Assembly: GCF_030052815.1 (NCBI RefSeq)
Contig: NC_079510.1
Span: 24,364,823 to 24,428,822, forward strand
DNA from: Hevea brasiliensis
Taxonomy: Eukaryota; Streptophyta; Magnoliopsida; Malpighiales; Euphorbiaceae
Direction of reading: 5' to 3'
DNA: 64,000 nucleotides
Shown here piece by piece: positions 1-10,389 of the stretch. Each line of letters opens with the position of its first letter. Position 1 is the stretch's first letter. A model generated the notes under the pieces. That model was given only the letters and a program-made list of their open reading frames with translations, searched no databases and was not told the origin of the DNA. The position numbers and the translations under genes are program-made.

Positions 1-837
1 GGAAATTGAGAAATGTTGATTGTGAAATCTTAAGATTTGAGATTGATTGAGAATTTGAAGTAGTCGTTGAGAAAAATTTTTAGAAGTGCTTTTTACAAGT
101 ATTTGAAGAACTGTTTTCTCAAAATACAGACAGAACTCTGTCAAAATTTTATAAATTTTGCGGAAAAATAAAATGGGCCAAAAATATTAACTAGTTTTAA
201 TTGTAATAAAATATTTTAATACCTATTAGAAAATGCTCACCACTTATCAAAAGTAAGAAAATTGTTTTAAAATTCCCTGTAGGATACTTAATGAGTTATC
301 GGTAGGTGAAGTTCGATAGTTCATTAGGTATTCTATCGGATCATGTTATGCCTTACATACGGGTAAGGTGTGACAGATAGAGCTTACAAAAGTCATATTA
401 TGTACTTTGTGCATTATAATTAGTTATTATATTGAAATGTAAATTGCAAAATTGTAATTAATTTGTATATCCTGTAAATTGTGACTTTATGTAATTAGTT
501 TGTAAATTGTGTAAATTAATGGAAATATGAGAACTTTGATATATGAATTGAGCATGGAAATGAGTTGTGAGAATTTAATGTGAAATGATTATCATGAGCA
601 TGAATGAGATTTTTATTTGAAAATATTATTGAAAATTTCAAGCTGGTGAATAGTAAAATACGTTAAATGGTAATAAAATAGAGAAAATTTCGTGAGTTTC
701 TCCTTAGAACATAAATGTTTTAAAATATAACAAGTTCAAAATTATTAAAGGAATAAAGTAAGATAAGATAAGGTGCTCCGGTACCGAGTGTGACATGCCT
801 TGCTCTGCTACACTGTAGATGGGTGAAGGGTGTTACA
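1..837 (+). mobile_element. Partial LTR (3' end) of a Tekay/Del-like Ty3 element
   Basis: The stretch ends with a block at about 771-837 (GGTGCTCCGGTACCGAGTG through GGGTGTTACA). The same block occurs, reverse-complemented, at the left end of the solo LTR at 48052 (ACACCCCTCACCCGTCTAC, then GGTGCCGGAGCACC). It is therefore the 3' end of an LTR of the same family in + orientation, cut by the window edge. The rest is AT-rich and non-coding, and no PBS follows it. The family call rests on the solo-LTR match and typical TGTAACRCCC-type termini. Confidence 0.6.
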
Positions 838-1572
838 TATATAATTTTAAATGCTAAGAAAATAGTTGCTAAATAGAAAATAATCAAATTATTCAAACTA
901 GAGAAAAAGATATTGTCACTACTTTAATCTTTACAATTACTAAAGCTTTTATAGGAAACCAAATAATTATCAACAGAGATCTTTAGAAGTTTTAAGTAAT
1001 TTAAATTGTCCAAAATTACTAGATCTTAGATGATATAAAGATGTGTTTCTTACTAAAATTTTTTTTAAATATTTTAATTTATTTATAAAATTTTTAATAT
1101 TGTAATTATTATAAAAAGTTGAGGATAATTAAAATAATATATATATAAAGCTTTTCCCTTTTTTATAATAAAAATGTGCTTTTTATTTATCAATTAATAA
1201 TATATTTATCATTTTAATTTTTAATTTAATTAAATTTTTCTGTTATCAACTTTTTAATCAAATAGCATTGTAATAGAAAAAACTTTTTATTTTAACAAAT
1301 TTTAATTTATAAAATTTTTAATAATATTATAAATAATATAAAATTTAAAATATTTTTATCTATCAATAAGTTCTGTAAATTTTTATCTATATTATAATTA
1401 TAAAATTATAGATTACAATAGATTATAGATTATTGATAAGAGTAATTGTCCGTGGTTAAAAAAGTCTTTTTGCTTTTTTTTCTTTTTATGAAAAAGGCTT
1501 ATGGGGGGTTTCAGTGATGGAAGAAGAGGGGTTTTGGTTTCTCTCATCTCAGCCCAGAGCGGATAGGAGAGT
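838..1572. other. AT-rich upstream region of the SMN gene
   Basis: No gene is visible. The sequence is strongly AT-rich with short T and A runs. A TATATATAAAG-like string lies near 1138-1150, but it is too far from the start codon to call as the promoter. The last 100 bases before the ATG at 1573 are more GC-balanced and are probably the 5' UTR. Confidence 0.4.
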
Positions 1573-4500
1573 ATGGGGACAGAAGGAGACCTATGGGATG
1601 ATTCTGCTCTTATCAACGCATTCGAAGATGCTATGTCCAAGTACAAGGTCTTCTATTTGGAACTTTTCATAATAATTTATTAATATTATTGTTTTTCAAC
1701 TTGATTTTTGCAGCACTAAATGTTGCCAGGAAGCAATCTTGTCTTCCTGTTTATCTAACGTTTTTTTTTTCTTCTCCAGAAAATGCATGGTAAGAAAATC
1801 AAGGAAAATTTGATTGATGAAGGAAACGGTGGCTCTGCTTTTGCAGATGAAATTCATGGGGCTGTAAGGTATTTTTCAAGCAGATGCCTTGTCATCCATT
1901 CTTCGATTTCTTATAAAAATTGTTCCTGTTTTGTTTTTGATTGATTGAGCTCGGATGCGGGTTGAACTCGAGTCTTCACATCACTACTCCATAACCAATG
2001 AGCCAAAGGTCATTATTTTTTATTTTTATTTTTTTAAAATAATGGTATAATAGGATAAACAAGTGTAACGGAGGCACAGATATTGATTGAGGTTCTACTT
2101 GGGATGAACTCAGACTATGTTTGGTCGGCGGCCATAATGCAATGTGATTTTCTATGGAATTAATTTTGCATCTGAGTATTCACGGCGTTAGAGTCAATTA
2201 CATGACTACTAAGCCAAAGCGCAAGCTCTTTTTTTTTTAATTATTCTTTTATTGTAAAGTAATACGGTAGGATAAATAAGTGAAACAGAAGCAAAGATAA
2301 TCAAAATTAAAACTCCGTTTGTTTCATGGTGTATTTTACGGTATTTTAGGTTCTCAGGAAAATTGTTTAATCTAAAAGATTTGCCAGACAAGTTTTTTTT
2401 TGGAAAATAAACTGAGCCTTGTTATGCATTCATTTTCTTGGTTTTTTGGTTTATAGGAAATGCTTTTGAATTTTAACTTTCTTTATGCTCAGAAGCAATA
2501 TGTAAAAATGTTGGTTAAGTTCATTGAACTTGAATCATGTAAGCAACAATTTCTATCTTGATTGTTGCTAGTTGACATAAAGATCATGATCACTCAATAG
2601 TAGATACATCATTTCAATATATCAACTATTCAATTGTAGGATACGGTGTTTTGAGATATTGCTGTTTGAATTCCTGTTCTTTCCTAATTCTAGTGATGCA
2701 GATGAAAATGGCAATGTCACCTCAAATGCTGCAGAAGAATTGGGAGAGACTAAAAATCTCACACCTGTTCGGGAAAATCATTGTTTGTCTTCAGTTGAGC
2801 CTGAACCCTGTATAGATTCGTCAAGTGGTCAACACAAGCAAGCAGTCAATGAGTATTCGTATTCACAAAATTGGGAAGGCTATCAACTACTCTGTCAGCA
2901 ATACTATGATCTTGAGGAAAAGAGGCAAGGGATTCTGCGTCAGCTTCAGCAACTTGGCGGTTATGGTTACCAATGTCCTGCTGAATGTTATGATTCTAGC
3001 CAACAGTGGGGTACCTGCTGTACTTATGATGATCTTTCAGTCCCTACAACCCAACCTTCTTTCTCAACTGTTGCCTGTTCATGTTGCCCATATGCTTGTC
3101 ATGGCTCAGCAGCACCTTGCATGTCATTTCCTACTTGTTCTTTCTGTGGAACATGTGCTGAGAAAATGTTTGCTAATTCTTCTGGGGCGACAGTTCCTGC
3201 AAAGCATTCCCCTCACGAAGATGGTGACATTGTTAAAACAGCAATGGAAGCTGCAGAAAGAGCAATATCTTCTATGAAGACATTGTCATCCATTAATTCT
3301 GGAACAGAAGGTAAGCATGAATTTTCCAAAATAATTGTTTGTACAGGAATCTTTTAGCACATACCCATTTTTCTTTACAAGGAAGAGAACATGAAGGGTT
3401 AATGGTATAAAATATTCAAAACTTTGGTCCAAGTATCAATGACGAGTTTTTTTTTTTAATATAAATTATGTCCACCTAATTTAACCCTGGCACCAATTGT
3501 GGCGGCTTATGTTATACATCACTCCCTTTTCAAATTACATGCATAGAATACTTTTCACTTCTACACTTGAAATGCTTTGGCACACCTTTGGGCTGGCAAT
3601 AAATGTTACCAATATTGAGATAGGTGTATATAATTGATTAAAAGAAATTGGCCATAATTGATTCTTGGATCAAACGTTTGGGCTTATTGCCCCCCCAGCG
3701 GCCATAGTTGGTGTAATTTACCCATTGCTTGTTACCTAAGAAACCAGCTAAATCAATTTGAAAGGATTTTAATGTGCTTAAATAGAATTTGGTTTTTTTT
3801 TTTTTTTTGGTTGTTGGTGGGGGAGGGGGGGGGGGGGGGGGGGGGGGGGAGATGAAAATTTTTACCTGCTTTGGTCTGGTAAAAAACTTTGCACATGTAC
3901 TGACTAGAATGTAAAATAAAATTAAACTCAGGTAAAACTTTCAACCAATGCATGGAATGCCAAGTTCTAGTTTAAAGAAAATCATCTTTCATTGAAAGTT
4001 GAGGACATGCTCAAGAGATGAGATGCTGTATAGATGTTCCTTTTATTGAATATTTTGTTCTATTATTTAGCATTTTCCCATGCAATACAGAGAAAGGGAA
4101 AGGAAAAGATGGTGAGGAAATTTCTCAAAGCACATGCTCTGGAACAGACCTGAGTGTTGTTTTAAATGCTTGGTACTCTGCAGGCTTCTACACGGGCAAG
4201 TATGTAGTCATTTTTCTTCCTTAAAAAGATTTGTCAGTTTCTATATTTTCATTCTGTTAATGCTATATTCTTGGAACATAAGGCATGTCAGGTTAACTAT
4301 GTAATTAAAATTCAGTAGATATATATATGCAATAATTGCTAAATTTCTGTGGGTGGGGCAGAGTGTTCATGCATGGGGCCATCAAGGGTTTTGCGAAGCA
4401 CCACCCATAAGACAGGGTGACAAGTGGTATTGGATTGGCTGATCTGAAATCCTTCTTGTATATATAACATATGTGTAGTATTATGGATGTTAGACCCATG

Positions 4501-4928
4501 ACCGGGTATCTAAGATTATTTCTCAGATTATCAATTGAGCCATTACCCTCTGCTTTTCACTTTTTGGGTGTGTGCTGGGGTTACATTGTAGAGGTAAAGC
4601 CCTGCAAAAACAACTAGAGACCAGGGCTAGGAAATCCTCATTTTATTGTAAATCTAACCTCAAACCTGTTGGAATGTCAAAGTGAAGAAGTACCAGACAC
4701 CAAAACCCTGTATACTTGGAAATGAACTTTTCAGTTAACTGATGAGATTCATTTAATGTGTTCATTTATTTTGCTTATTTGATTGCATAGAATTCTGGTA
4801 TCAGTGAGTGGATCTGTATAGAACCATGAATTGGATATGACAAATACTTATCCTCTCTTAATCTTGTGTGATTTGTGTTCTTACATAGGTACCTTACAGA
4901 GCAATCGATTATGAAGAAACAGCACTGA
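1573..4928 (+). CDS. SMN: Survival of motor neuron (SMN)-like protein, five exons
   Basis: The exon model is join(1573..1647,1780..1868,2694..3310,4091..4199,4889..4928): 930 nt, 309 residues. All junctions are GT-AG and phases agree (0, 2, 1, 0-frame checks close; the last donor is GTATGT at 4200). The N terminus (LWDDSALINAFEDAM) matches the Gemin2-binding region of SMN, and the C terminus (LNAWYSAGFYTGKYL) is the YG box used for oligomerisation. In other eukaryotes SMN is the core of the complex that loads Sm rings onto spliceosomal snRNAs, in cytoplasm and Cajal bodies. The central exon 3 encodes about 205 residues. It carries a Gln/Leu-rich helix-like segment (about residues 120-145) and a Cys-rich segment (CSCCPYACHG, CSFCGTC), and I do not recognise a Tudor domain. 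The start is the first ATG in a good context directly before the conserved N-terminal motif. No lesion was seen, so the gene is probably functional. The length is close to human SMN (294). Confidence 0.87.
3793..3849. repeat. Poly-T / poly-G tract in SMN intron 3
   Basis: A run of 16 T (3793-3808) is followed by a G-rich stretch that ends in about 25 consecutive G (3825-3849). The tract lies in the middle of intron 3, far from both splice sites. Such a run is prone to slippage and could form G-quadruplexes. Its length may be inexact in the assembly. Confidence 0.85.
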
Positions 4929-5203
4929 TAGGCTAATTACTGCACTGTGGAGAAGCGGTACAATGAATTTTACCTGCAGAACCCAAATTTTGGCAATTCT
5001 TAATATATCAGCTTTGTAGAAAAGCTAGTGCTTTGTTATACCAACTACTGTTCTTTTCTTTTTGGTTCTTATATGCTTTGATATCAGTTGCTAGTTTTTT
5101 TCCCATGTTCTTAATTTCAGTGTTTTGGAGCTTGCGTTACCAAACCTCATTGGATTAGCCTGAATTTTAATTATACACAAGTACCTCAACTTAGGGGTAT
5201 GTA
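4929..5203 (+). other. 3' UTR / downstream flank of SMN
   Basis: This is non-coding sequence after the SMN stop codon at 4926-4928. It is T-rich, as expected for a plant 3' UTR. No canonical AATAAA lies within it. The first AATAAA-like string (AGCAATAAAG, near 5206) coincides with the edge of the following MITE. Confidence 0.4.
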
Positions 5204-5588
5204 GCAATAAAGTGCATAAACTTTAATTTGTAATACAAAATCCCATAATCTTTAAATTAAGTAACATAAAACCTCCTTAATAGCTGGTTTTTTTTTTTTT
5301 TTTAATGTTAAAGTGGTATTTTTAAATTGAAAAATTATGTTTTCATGGATTGATATTTTCAGATAAATAGGTTCTGGGTTATTAAAGTGTTGATATGTGC
5401 AATTTGAATCATTAGGGTTATGGATAGAGAACAGAATTAAAGTTTTTTCTTGAAAATGTAAATTAACAGAGTATTACATTAGTAAAAATAACCTAAAAAT
5501 TAGTTATGGAATATCCTTAGGTTTTTTTTTTACGTTACTTAAAGATCAGAGATTTTGTGTTATAAATTAAAATTTAGGTGCTTTTTCT
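5204..5588. mobile_element. MITE with ~70-bp imperfect terminal inverted repeats
   Basis: The left arm (5207-5275, from AAAGTGCATAAAC to ATAAAACC) matches the reverse complement of the right arm (about 5520-5588, ending AATTTAGGTGCTTTTTC). Both arms contain the shared core TAATTTGTAATACAAAATC / TAATTTATAACACAAAATC. The interior is AT-rich and has no ORF. Size and structure fit a non-autonomous DNA transposon. Superfamily and target duplication are unresolved. Confidence 0.65.
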
Positions 5589-5854
5589 CTTTTCAAATTT
5601 TATATCTTTGCTAGAAATTTAATCAAGAAAAATGTTTTAATATATATAATCTAACCAATTAGAGCAACAATAGGCTTTTTGATAATGATAGAGAAGGATA
5701 TGTTGTTTGGACGTCATAAGTTATCTAATAGACAGCCATATAACGATCAAATTAAGCCCGTGGAACAAGACAGAAACTCCAATAATGAAAAGAAAATATT
5801 ACAAGTGAACACATAAAAACACTTTTTCCTAGAGGCTTAGCGAGTGACAGCATT

Positions 5855-6103
5855 GTGAACCACTCTAATTCTATTTCGGATGCTGGGTTTGCAAAAGGTG
5901 GCTGTAAGCAACCTCATTGTTGGTCAAGATTGAGGATTGGCACTCAGGCATGCAAATGCAAGCTTTGCAATATGGATCACTCCTTCAGCAACCTTATGTC
6001 GAGGAACTGCCAGGCGTTGGTCAATCACATTAAAGAGAAGACGATGATAATGATAGAAGAGATGAGATCACTGGCATTATTATTTCGAGTGTCATCAAAC
6101 TAA
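5855..6103 (+). other. Cys-rich ORF of unknown status / possible exon fragment
   Basis: An 82-codon open frame contains several Cys and His residues (for example CKCKLC). I do not recognise it. A different + frame over about 5930-6035 looks more protein-like (MQMQALQYGSLLQQPYVEEL) and ends at a TAA near 6032. Local base composition (about 45% GC in places) stands out from the AT-rich flanks, which suggests captured or relic exon sequence. No splice model could be built, and it may be chance. Confidence 0.2.
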
Positions 6104-7070
6104 GCCTGCAGAAAATGTCCAAACACACTTCAGCTTGTAATAATGGTAATGATGCATCATATATAAGAACACATAAGCATGATGTTTATATTACCTAAGT
6201 GCAGTATTGCATTATTTAAGTTAAAAGAAATTATATTTATAGTCGTTAACATTCGCCATTAATTATCACACAATTACTTAATTTTATAAGTGTTTTTATA
6301 AAATTATTAAATTTTAATTTTTTTATAACACTCACTGGATTAATAAAAATTAAAGATTTTCAAATTAACAGATTTATCAATTATTTTGCAAATAAAATCA
6401 TCGTATTTTATTATTTTTTTTAAAAGATGCATAAAAAGCATCTATCTACTCATAGTGATTAATTCAATAAATAAGATTTCAAATCATATTTGTAAATCTT
6501 ATTCCAATTTGAGCAATGGTTTCACAATCACCAGTCGCAAAGAATATTTACAAACATTATCTCTAATTTATCTAAGTTGGTAAATTCTCTCTTAATCATT
6601 GAAAACCTCCACAAAAAATTCCTACTACGTCCAACAACTGCTCTATTTACTCTTCGTGATTAGGACGATGTATAAGCAACGTTAAAATATAGTAACAATT
6701 CTATGAGATAACTTAGTGATCTCAAGTCAAAAAGCTACTTACATTCACGTGAGCTTTTTTGCATAGACATGTAATTTTTATATAGATTTTCATGCGGGTC
6801 AATTCAATAAGTTTATTACACGAAAACAACTACACTTTAGTAAGCACCTACACATTAATTCCAAATACCTTGTACAGCCTATGAGAATAACTACTTCCTT
6901 TCACAAAGGAAAAAACATTAACATGAACTTTTGATCAACGACTAGCTTTAAAGGCAGCCAGTAGTTCAACGAGTTGAGAAACTTCACGATAGCTCGAGTG
7001 AACAATACCTTCACAAGACATTTGTTACCCAGAACTCAGACTAACTGCTACTTCAATTTACTGAGACTAA
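6104..7070. other. Intergenic spacer / 3' flank of the SDR-like gene
   Basis: Apart from AT-rich DNA with A and T runs, nothing specific is visible. The last 200 bases before 7071 may be the 3' UTR of the minus-strand gene. Confidence 0.35.
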
Positions 7071-7348
7071 TTATACTTTTACTTTTTGTGCAGCTTCCTT
7101 AATTTGCTCTATTGTAAAGATGCCAAAGAAGTCATCATCTGTTACTGCATTTATCACTGCAAGTGCGACATCATCAACATTAACTGGTGGTGCCAAGAGG
7201 AGATCAGACGCTGGTAGAGAACTAAATGCCTTGGTGAAGTTCTCAGTAGCTCAAGAATTCTCCAATGGCTGCCCAACTAAATCCAAGGGAATCTCAAAAC
7301 CATCAACTCTCCTTTTTCCATAGATGAAACCAGGTCTTAACACCACAC
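7071..7348 (-). pseudogene. SDR-like gene, exon 7 (C terminus)
   Basis: It starts after an AG acceptor and ends at TAA (7071-7073). It encodes the RPGFIYGKRR segment and the family C terminus ending EQIKEAAQKVKV. An in-frame TGA (plus-strand TCA near 7252) interrupts PLENS and ATENF. The surrounding bases suggest two small deletions rather than one substitution. Frame is open on both sides. Confidence 0.8.
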
Positions 7349-7851
7349 CTGAGAGCATTGCATTGTGTGACAATGATATGGCAGTTGCAAGAGTTTTTTT
7401 TTTTTTTCCTCGGGGATGGGTTGGGCATAATATAAATCTCTCCTACTCAAATAATTTTTATCCCAGTAATAATATTACTGATTCTCCTTCCTAAGTTCTT
7501 GCCTAATAATTTACAAGCAGTTGGCCACTTTAGAGACACTATACAAGGTTATCATGATTAACATACAGCAAACACAAGTTAATGTCCATCGGTCTCCTTT
7601 GCTTAATACACTCTTTTAGTTCATTGGTTTATTTTAGAAATCATGATCATCCTACTGGAATATTAAAATGCATATGATTGTAATAAGCTAATATACTTTC
7701 CAGACAATTATTTGCATTGATACCTATTTAATTCATTTTCACATGAAAGGGACCAGGGTCAAAACAATTCAGCACCATTATATGTGACAAGCACGCATCT
7801 GAAAAACTGTCACATGACCAGAGTAAAAAAGGCAATGCTAAGAAGAAATAC

Positions 7852-7977
7852 CAGAGTTTGGATATTTGGAAAGAACCTCTGACTCTGCTTTCCTCTTTCC
7901 TGTGAAGTATCCAGAAGAGAGTAAAAATGATGGTAGATTGTAGTCATGCACTGATATCAAGATAAACTTAGGAATTC
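7852..7977 (-). pseudogene. SDR-like gene, exon 6
   Basis: This intact 126-nt exon has GT-AG flanks and phase 1 at both ends. It encodes IPKFILISVHDYNLP followed by the SGYFTGKRKAE segment, the substrate-side region with Tyr and Lys of the SDR-type motif. It is separated from exon 5 by a 19.7-kb intron. Confidence 0.83.
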
Positions 7978-8156
7978 CTGCAAGAGAGACAAGGAACAGG
8001 AGTAAACAATCTCTAAGCACAATTCATTGATTAATAGATGTCCTGTGGATGCAACTGTATTCTTAACAGACATGAAATTAATAAACTTACCAGCATGTTA
8101 TATCAATGAATTATTGAAATCTTTTATCAGTACAATCTCTAAATTTACATTTATGC

Positions 8157-8430
8157 TATGTTTGGATATTAAAATTTTAAATGAGATTTGGATTTAGTTT
8201 TAGTATAAATTATTGATAGATTGTGAATTTCAAATATTATCATTCTACTTGTTAAGAACTTTTTAGAGTGGATTTAAAATAATATCATTTTATAAATTAT
8301 TTCAAATCCACACTCAAGATACTTACCACATTTATGGGCCTAATATATATTCATGACTCTAATCAATTGAACAAAACATATACTTTGTCAAATTCAAATA
8401 TCATATTTCAAATTCTCCCATCCAAACACA
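8157..8430. mobile_element. Short MITE with TATGTTTGGAT termini
   Basis: TATGTTTGGAT at 8157-8167 is matched in inverted orientation by ATCCAAACACA at 8420-8430 (one mismatch). A second inverted pair around GTGGATTT / AAATCCAC lies inside. The element sits in intron 5 of the SDR-like gene. Size (about 270 bp) and AT-rich non-coding interior fit a MITE. No clear target duplication was seen. Confidence 0.5.
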
Positions 8431-9136
8431 AGGTTAGTTTTTTGTTCAGCTTTTGGAACCAGCAGTCAGCGTTGAAACTTCAATGACTAGATTACAAGTG
8501 TTTGGTAAACCAAAAAACATTAAAATACCAAAAGCTGGCTTTTGATTTTTTTAATTAAACACTGCAAAAGCAATATAAGCTAGAAATCCTTTTAGACCTT
8601 AAAGCCAGCTTTTATAAAAATATGCCATTGAATTTCAAAATGAATCCAACAATACTTATTAATAATTTAAAAATAAACAACACTACTTATTTGTATTTTT
8701 AACCTTTTAAACATACACAGACTTAAGTTGCCAAACGCATTAATTCATTAAAGTTATCAAAATAATCAAATAAATATTTAAAAAAATTTATAATAATTTT
8801 GCATGTGTAGATGTCTATATTACTAAAATTATTATTTATAAGAGAGAATTCATTTTTGTATAATAAATAAAATTTATTATATAATATGTAACAAAAATAA
8901 AAATGTCCTTGTTGGTAATTTTATAATATGACAGCAAGTCCAGCCCCCAAAGTTAGCAAATGCTTTACAATCAATTGCCATTGCCAACTACAACCAACTA
9001 ATCACTGATCGTTGGCCATTTACAGCTGAACATTGACCACCATTTGCTCACAAATGATTAATACAGTTGCACTAAACATGCCCTTAATTAAACTAGTAGG
9101 AGATGTTTAATGATTATTATGAATGCTATCAGCTAT
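8431..9136. other. Intron 5 DNA, no recognisable element
   Basis: AT-rich intronic sequence. Two T-rich segments around AAAGCCAGCTTTT and AGCTTTTGGAACC could be old MITE fragments, but no boundaries can be fixed. Confidence 0.3.
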
Positions 9137-9446
9137 TGTTGTGACCTGGACACAACAAGAGTGTTTGGGTAGTGAGAAAACAGATGAAAAGGGAGAAAAG
9201 TAGAAGAAAGGGGAGAGAATACAAAAAGAATAGAGAGAGAAAGGGAGAGAAAAAAGATAAAGAAAGGGAAGATTAGGAAGATAGGAGAAGAAGAATTTAG
9301 AAGAAAATTGTATTGAATTCTTGTATTAGCTTCCCTCTACAGTGGCTCTTAGTACATTTATATCCATAACTAATTGTCCCAATAATGAATCAATTATAAA
9401 ACAAAATTGCTAAACATTCTAATTGTTCTAATTGTCATTCCTAACA
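9137..9446 (-). repeat. 3' LTR of the outer intron-5 element
   Basis: It matches 25673-25984 along its length, including a purine-rich middle (GAGAAAAGTAGAA) and the segment TATTAGCTTCCCT. The terminus carries the near-palindrome TTGTGACCTGGACACAA. A polypurine tract adjoins its internal side at about 9447-9465 (read on the - strand). Confidence 0.7.
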
Positions 9447-10389
9447 ATAACCTCCACTCCTCTAGGATGAACCGTGGTTTTATATAAGGTTGCTTAACGA
9501 CTTCATATAAAGGTCTTTTGGGGGTATTATTCTCCATACACCTACTTTTTAACCCCTGTTTTAAGCATATTTGAAAGGTAGTGAAGAGTCTTATGATAAA
9601 AATACCATTGGATGGAAAAGACCTTAAAGCATTTTGAAGACTATAGAATAACTAAAAATTAATAAAATAAAATAATTTTTACGTTTTAGAAAATTGATTG
9701 CATTGTTTTAAAATAAAAGGTTTTTATAGGGGCCATAAGCAATTTTTATTTAATTGAGCTTAATCTAATATTTTTCAAGATTTTAAATGAACTTAAGAAA
9801 TATTTAATTAAACTAAATTAAATAATGAAGCCCATTAAAATTTTTTACTTCAGCTATGAATGAATGTGAGCTTGAATATTTTTTGGTTTTATTAAAAGGC
9901 CTTTTAATTAATTAACCAATAAAATAATAAAATAATAAAAAATCTTTGGTCGAATCTATTGAAAGTTTTCTTCTTCTTATTATTATTATTATAAAATCAA
10001 AAAATAAAAATAAATAAAAGATATTTTATGTCTGTTGCGAGACTAAGGAGATAAATAGTTGTTTTTATTTTATTTTTAATTTATTATTTATCTTAGTTTT
10101 CTTATCTTTTAAATTCAAACCTTTTAGATTAGATTAGGTTAGTTTTTATTCTATCACCTTACTACTATAAATATGGAGATTAGGGAAACTTTTAAGGGCC
10201 GAAAATAGGGAAAAACTAGGTTAATTTTCTGTTCTATTGGTGTGTGAGAGAGCTCCTCTCAGAGAAGTTTTTCTTTCTCCTCCAATTTTCTAAGCATTAT
10301 TGACCTACATTCACACGCTAAACACCTAATTTAGTTAGTTTAATTAATCAATTCACCAAAGTTATTTTATTTTATTTATTTCAATTCAT
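9447..10389. other. Degenerate internal region of the outer element
   Basis: No ORF is present. Around 10160-10250 a TATA-like CTATAAATATGG is followed by a leader-like GA- and CT-rich stretch, as in an LTR or transcript start, but I could not assign it. It ends at the LINE target duplication. Confidence 0.3.

Noticed and set aside
3753..3953. Minus-strand ORF with a Pro run
   Set aside because: The Pro run is only the translation of the G homopolymer in SMN intron 3.
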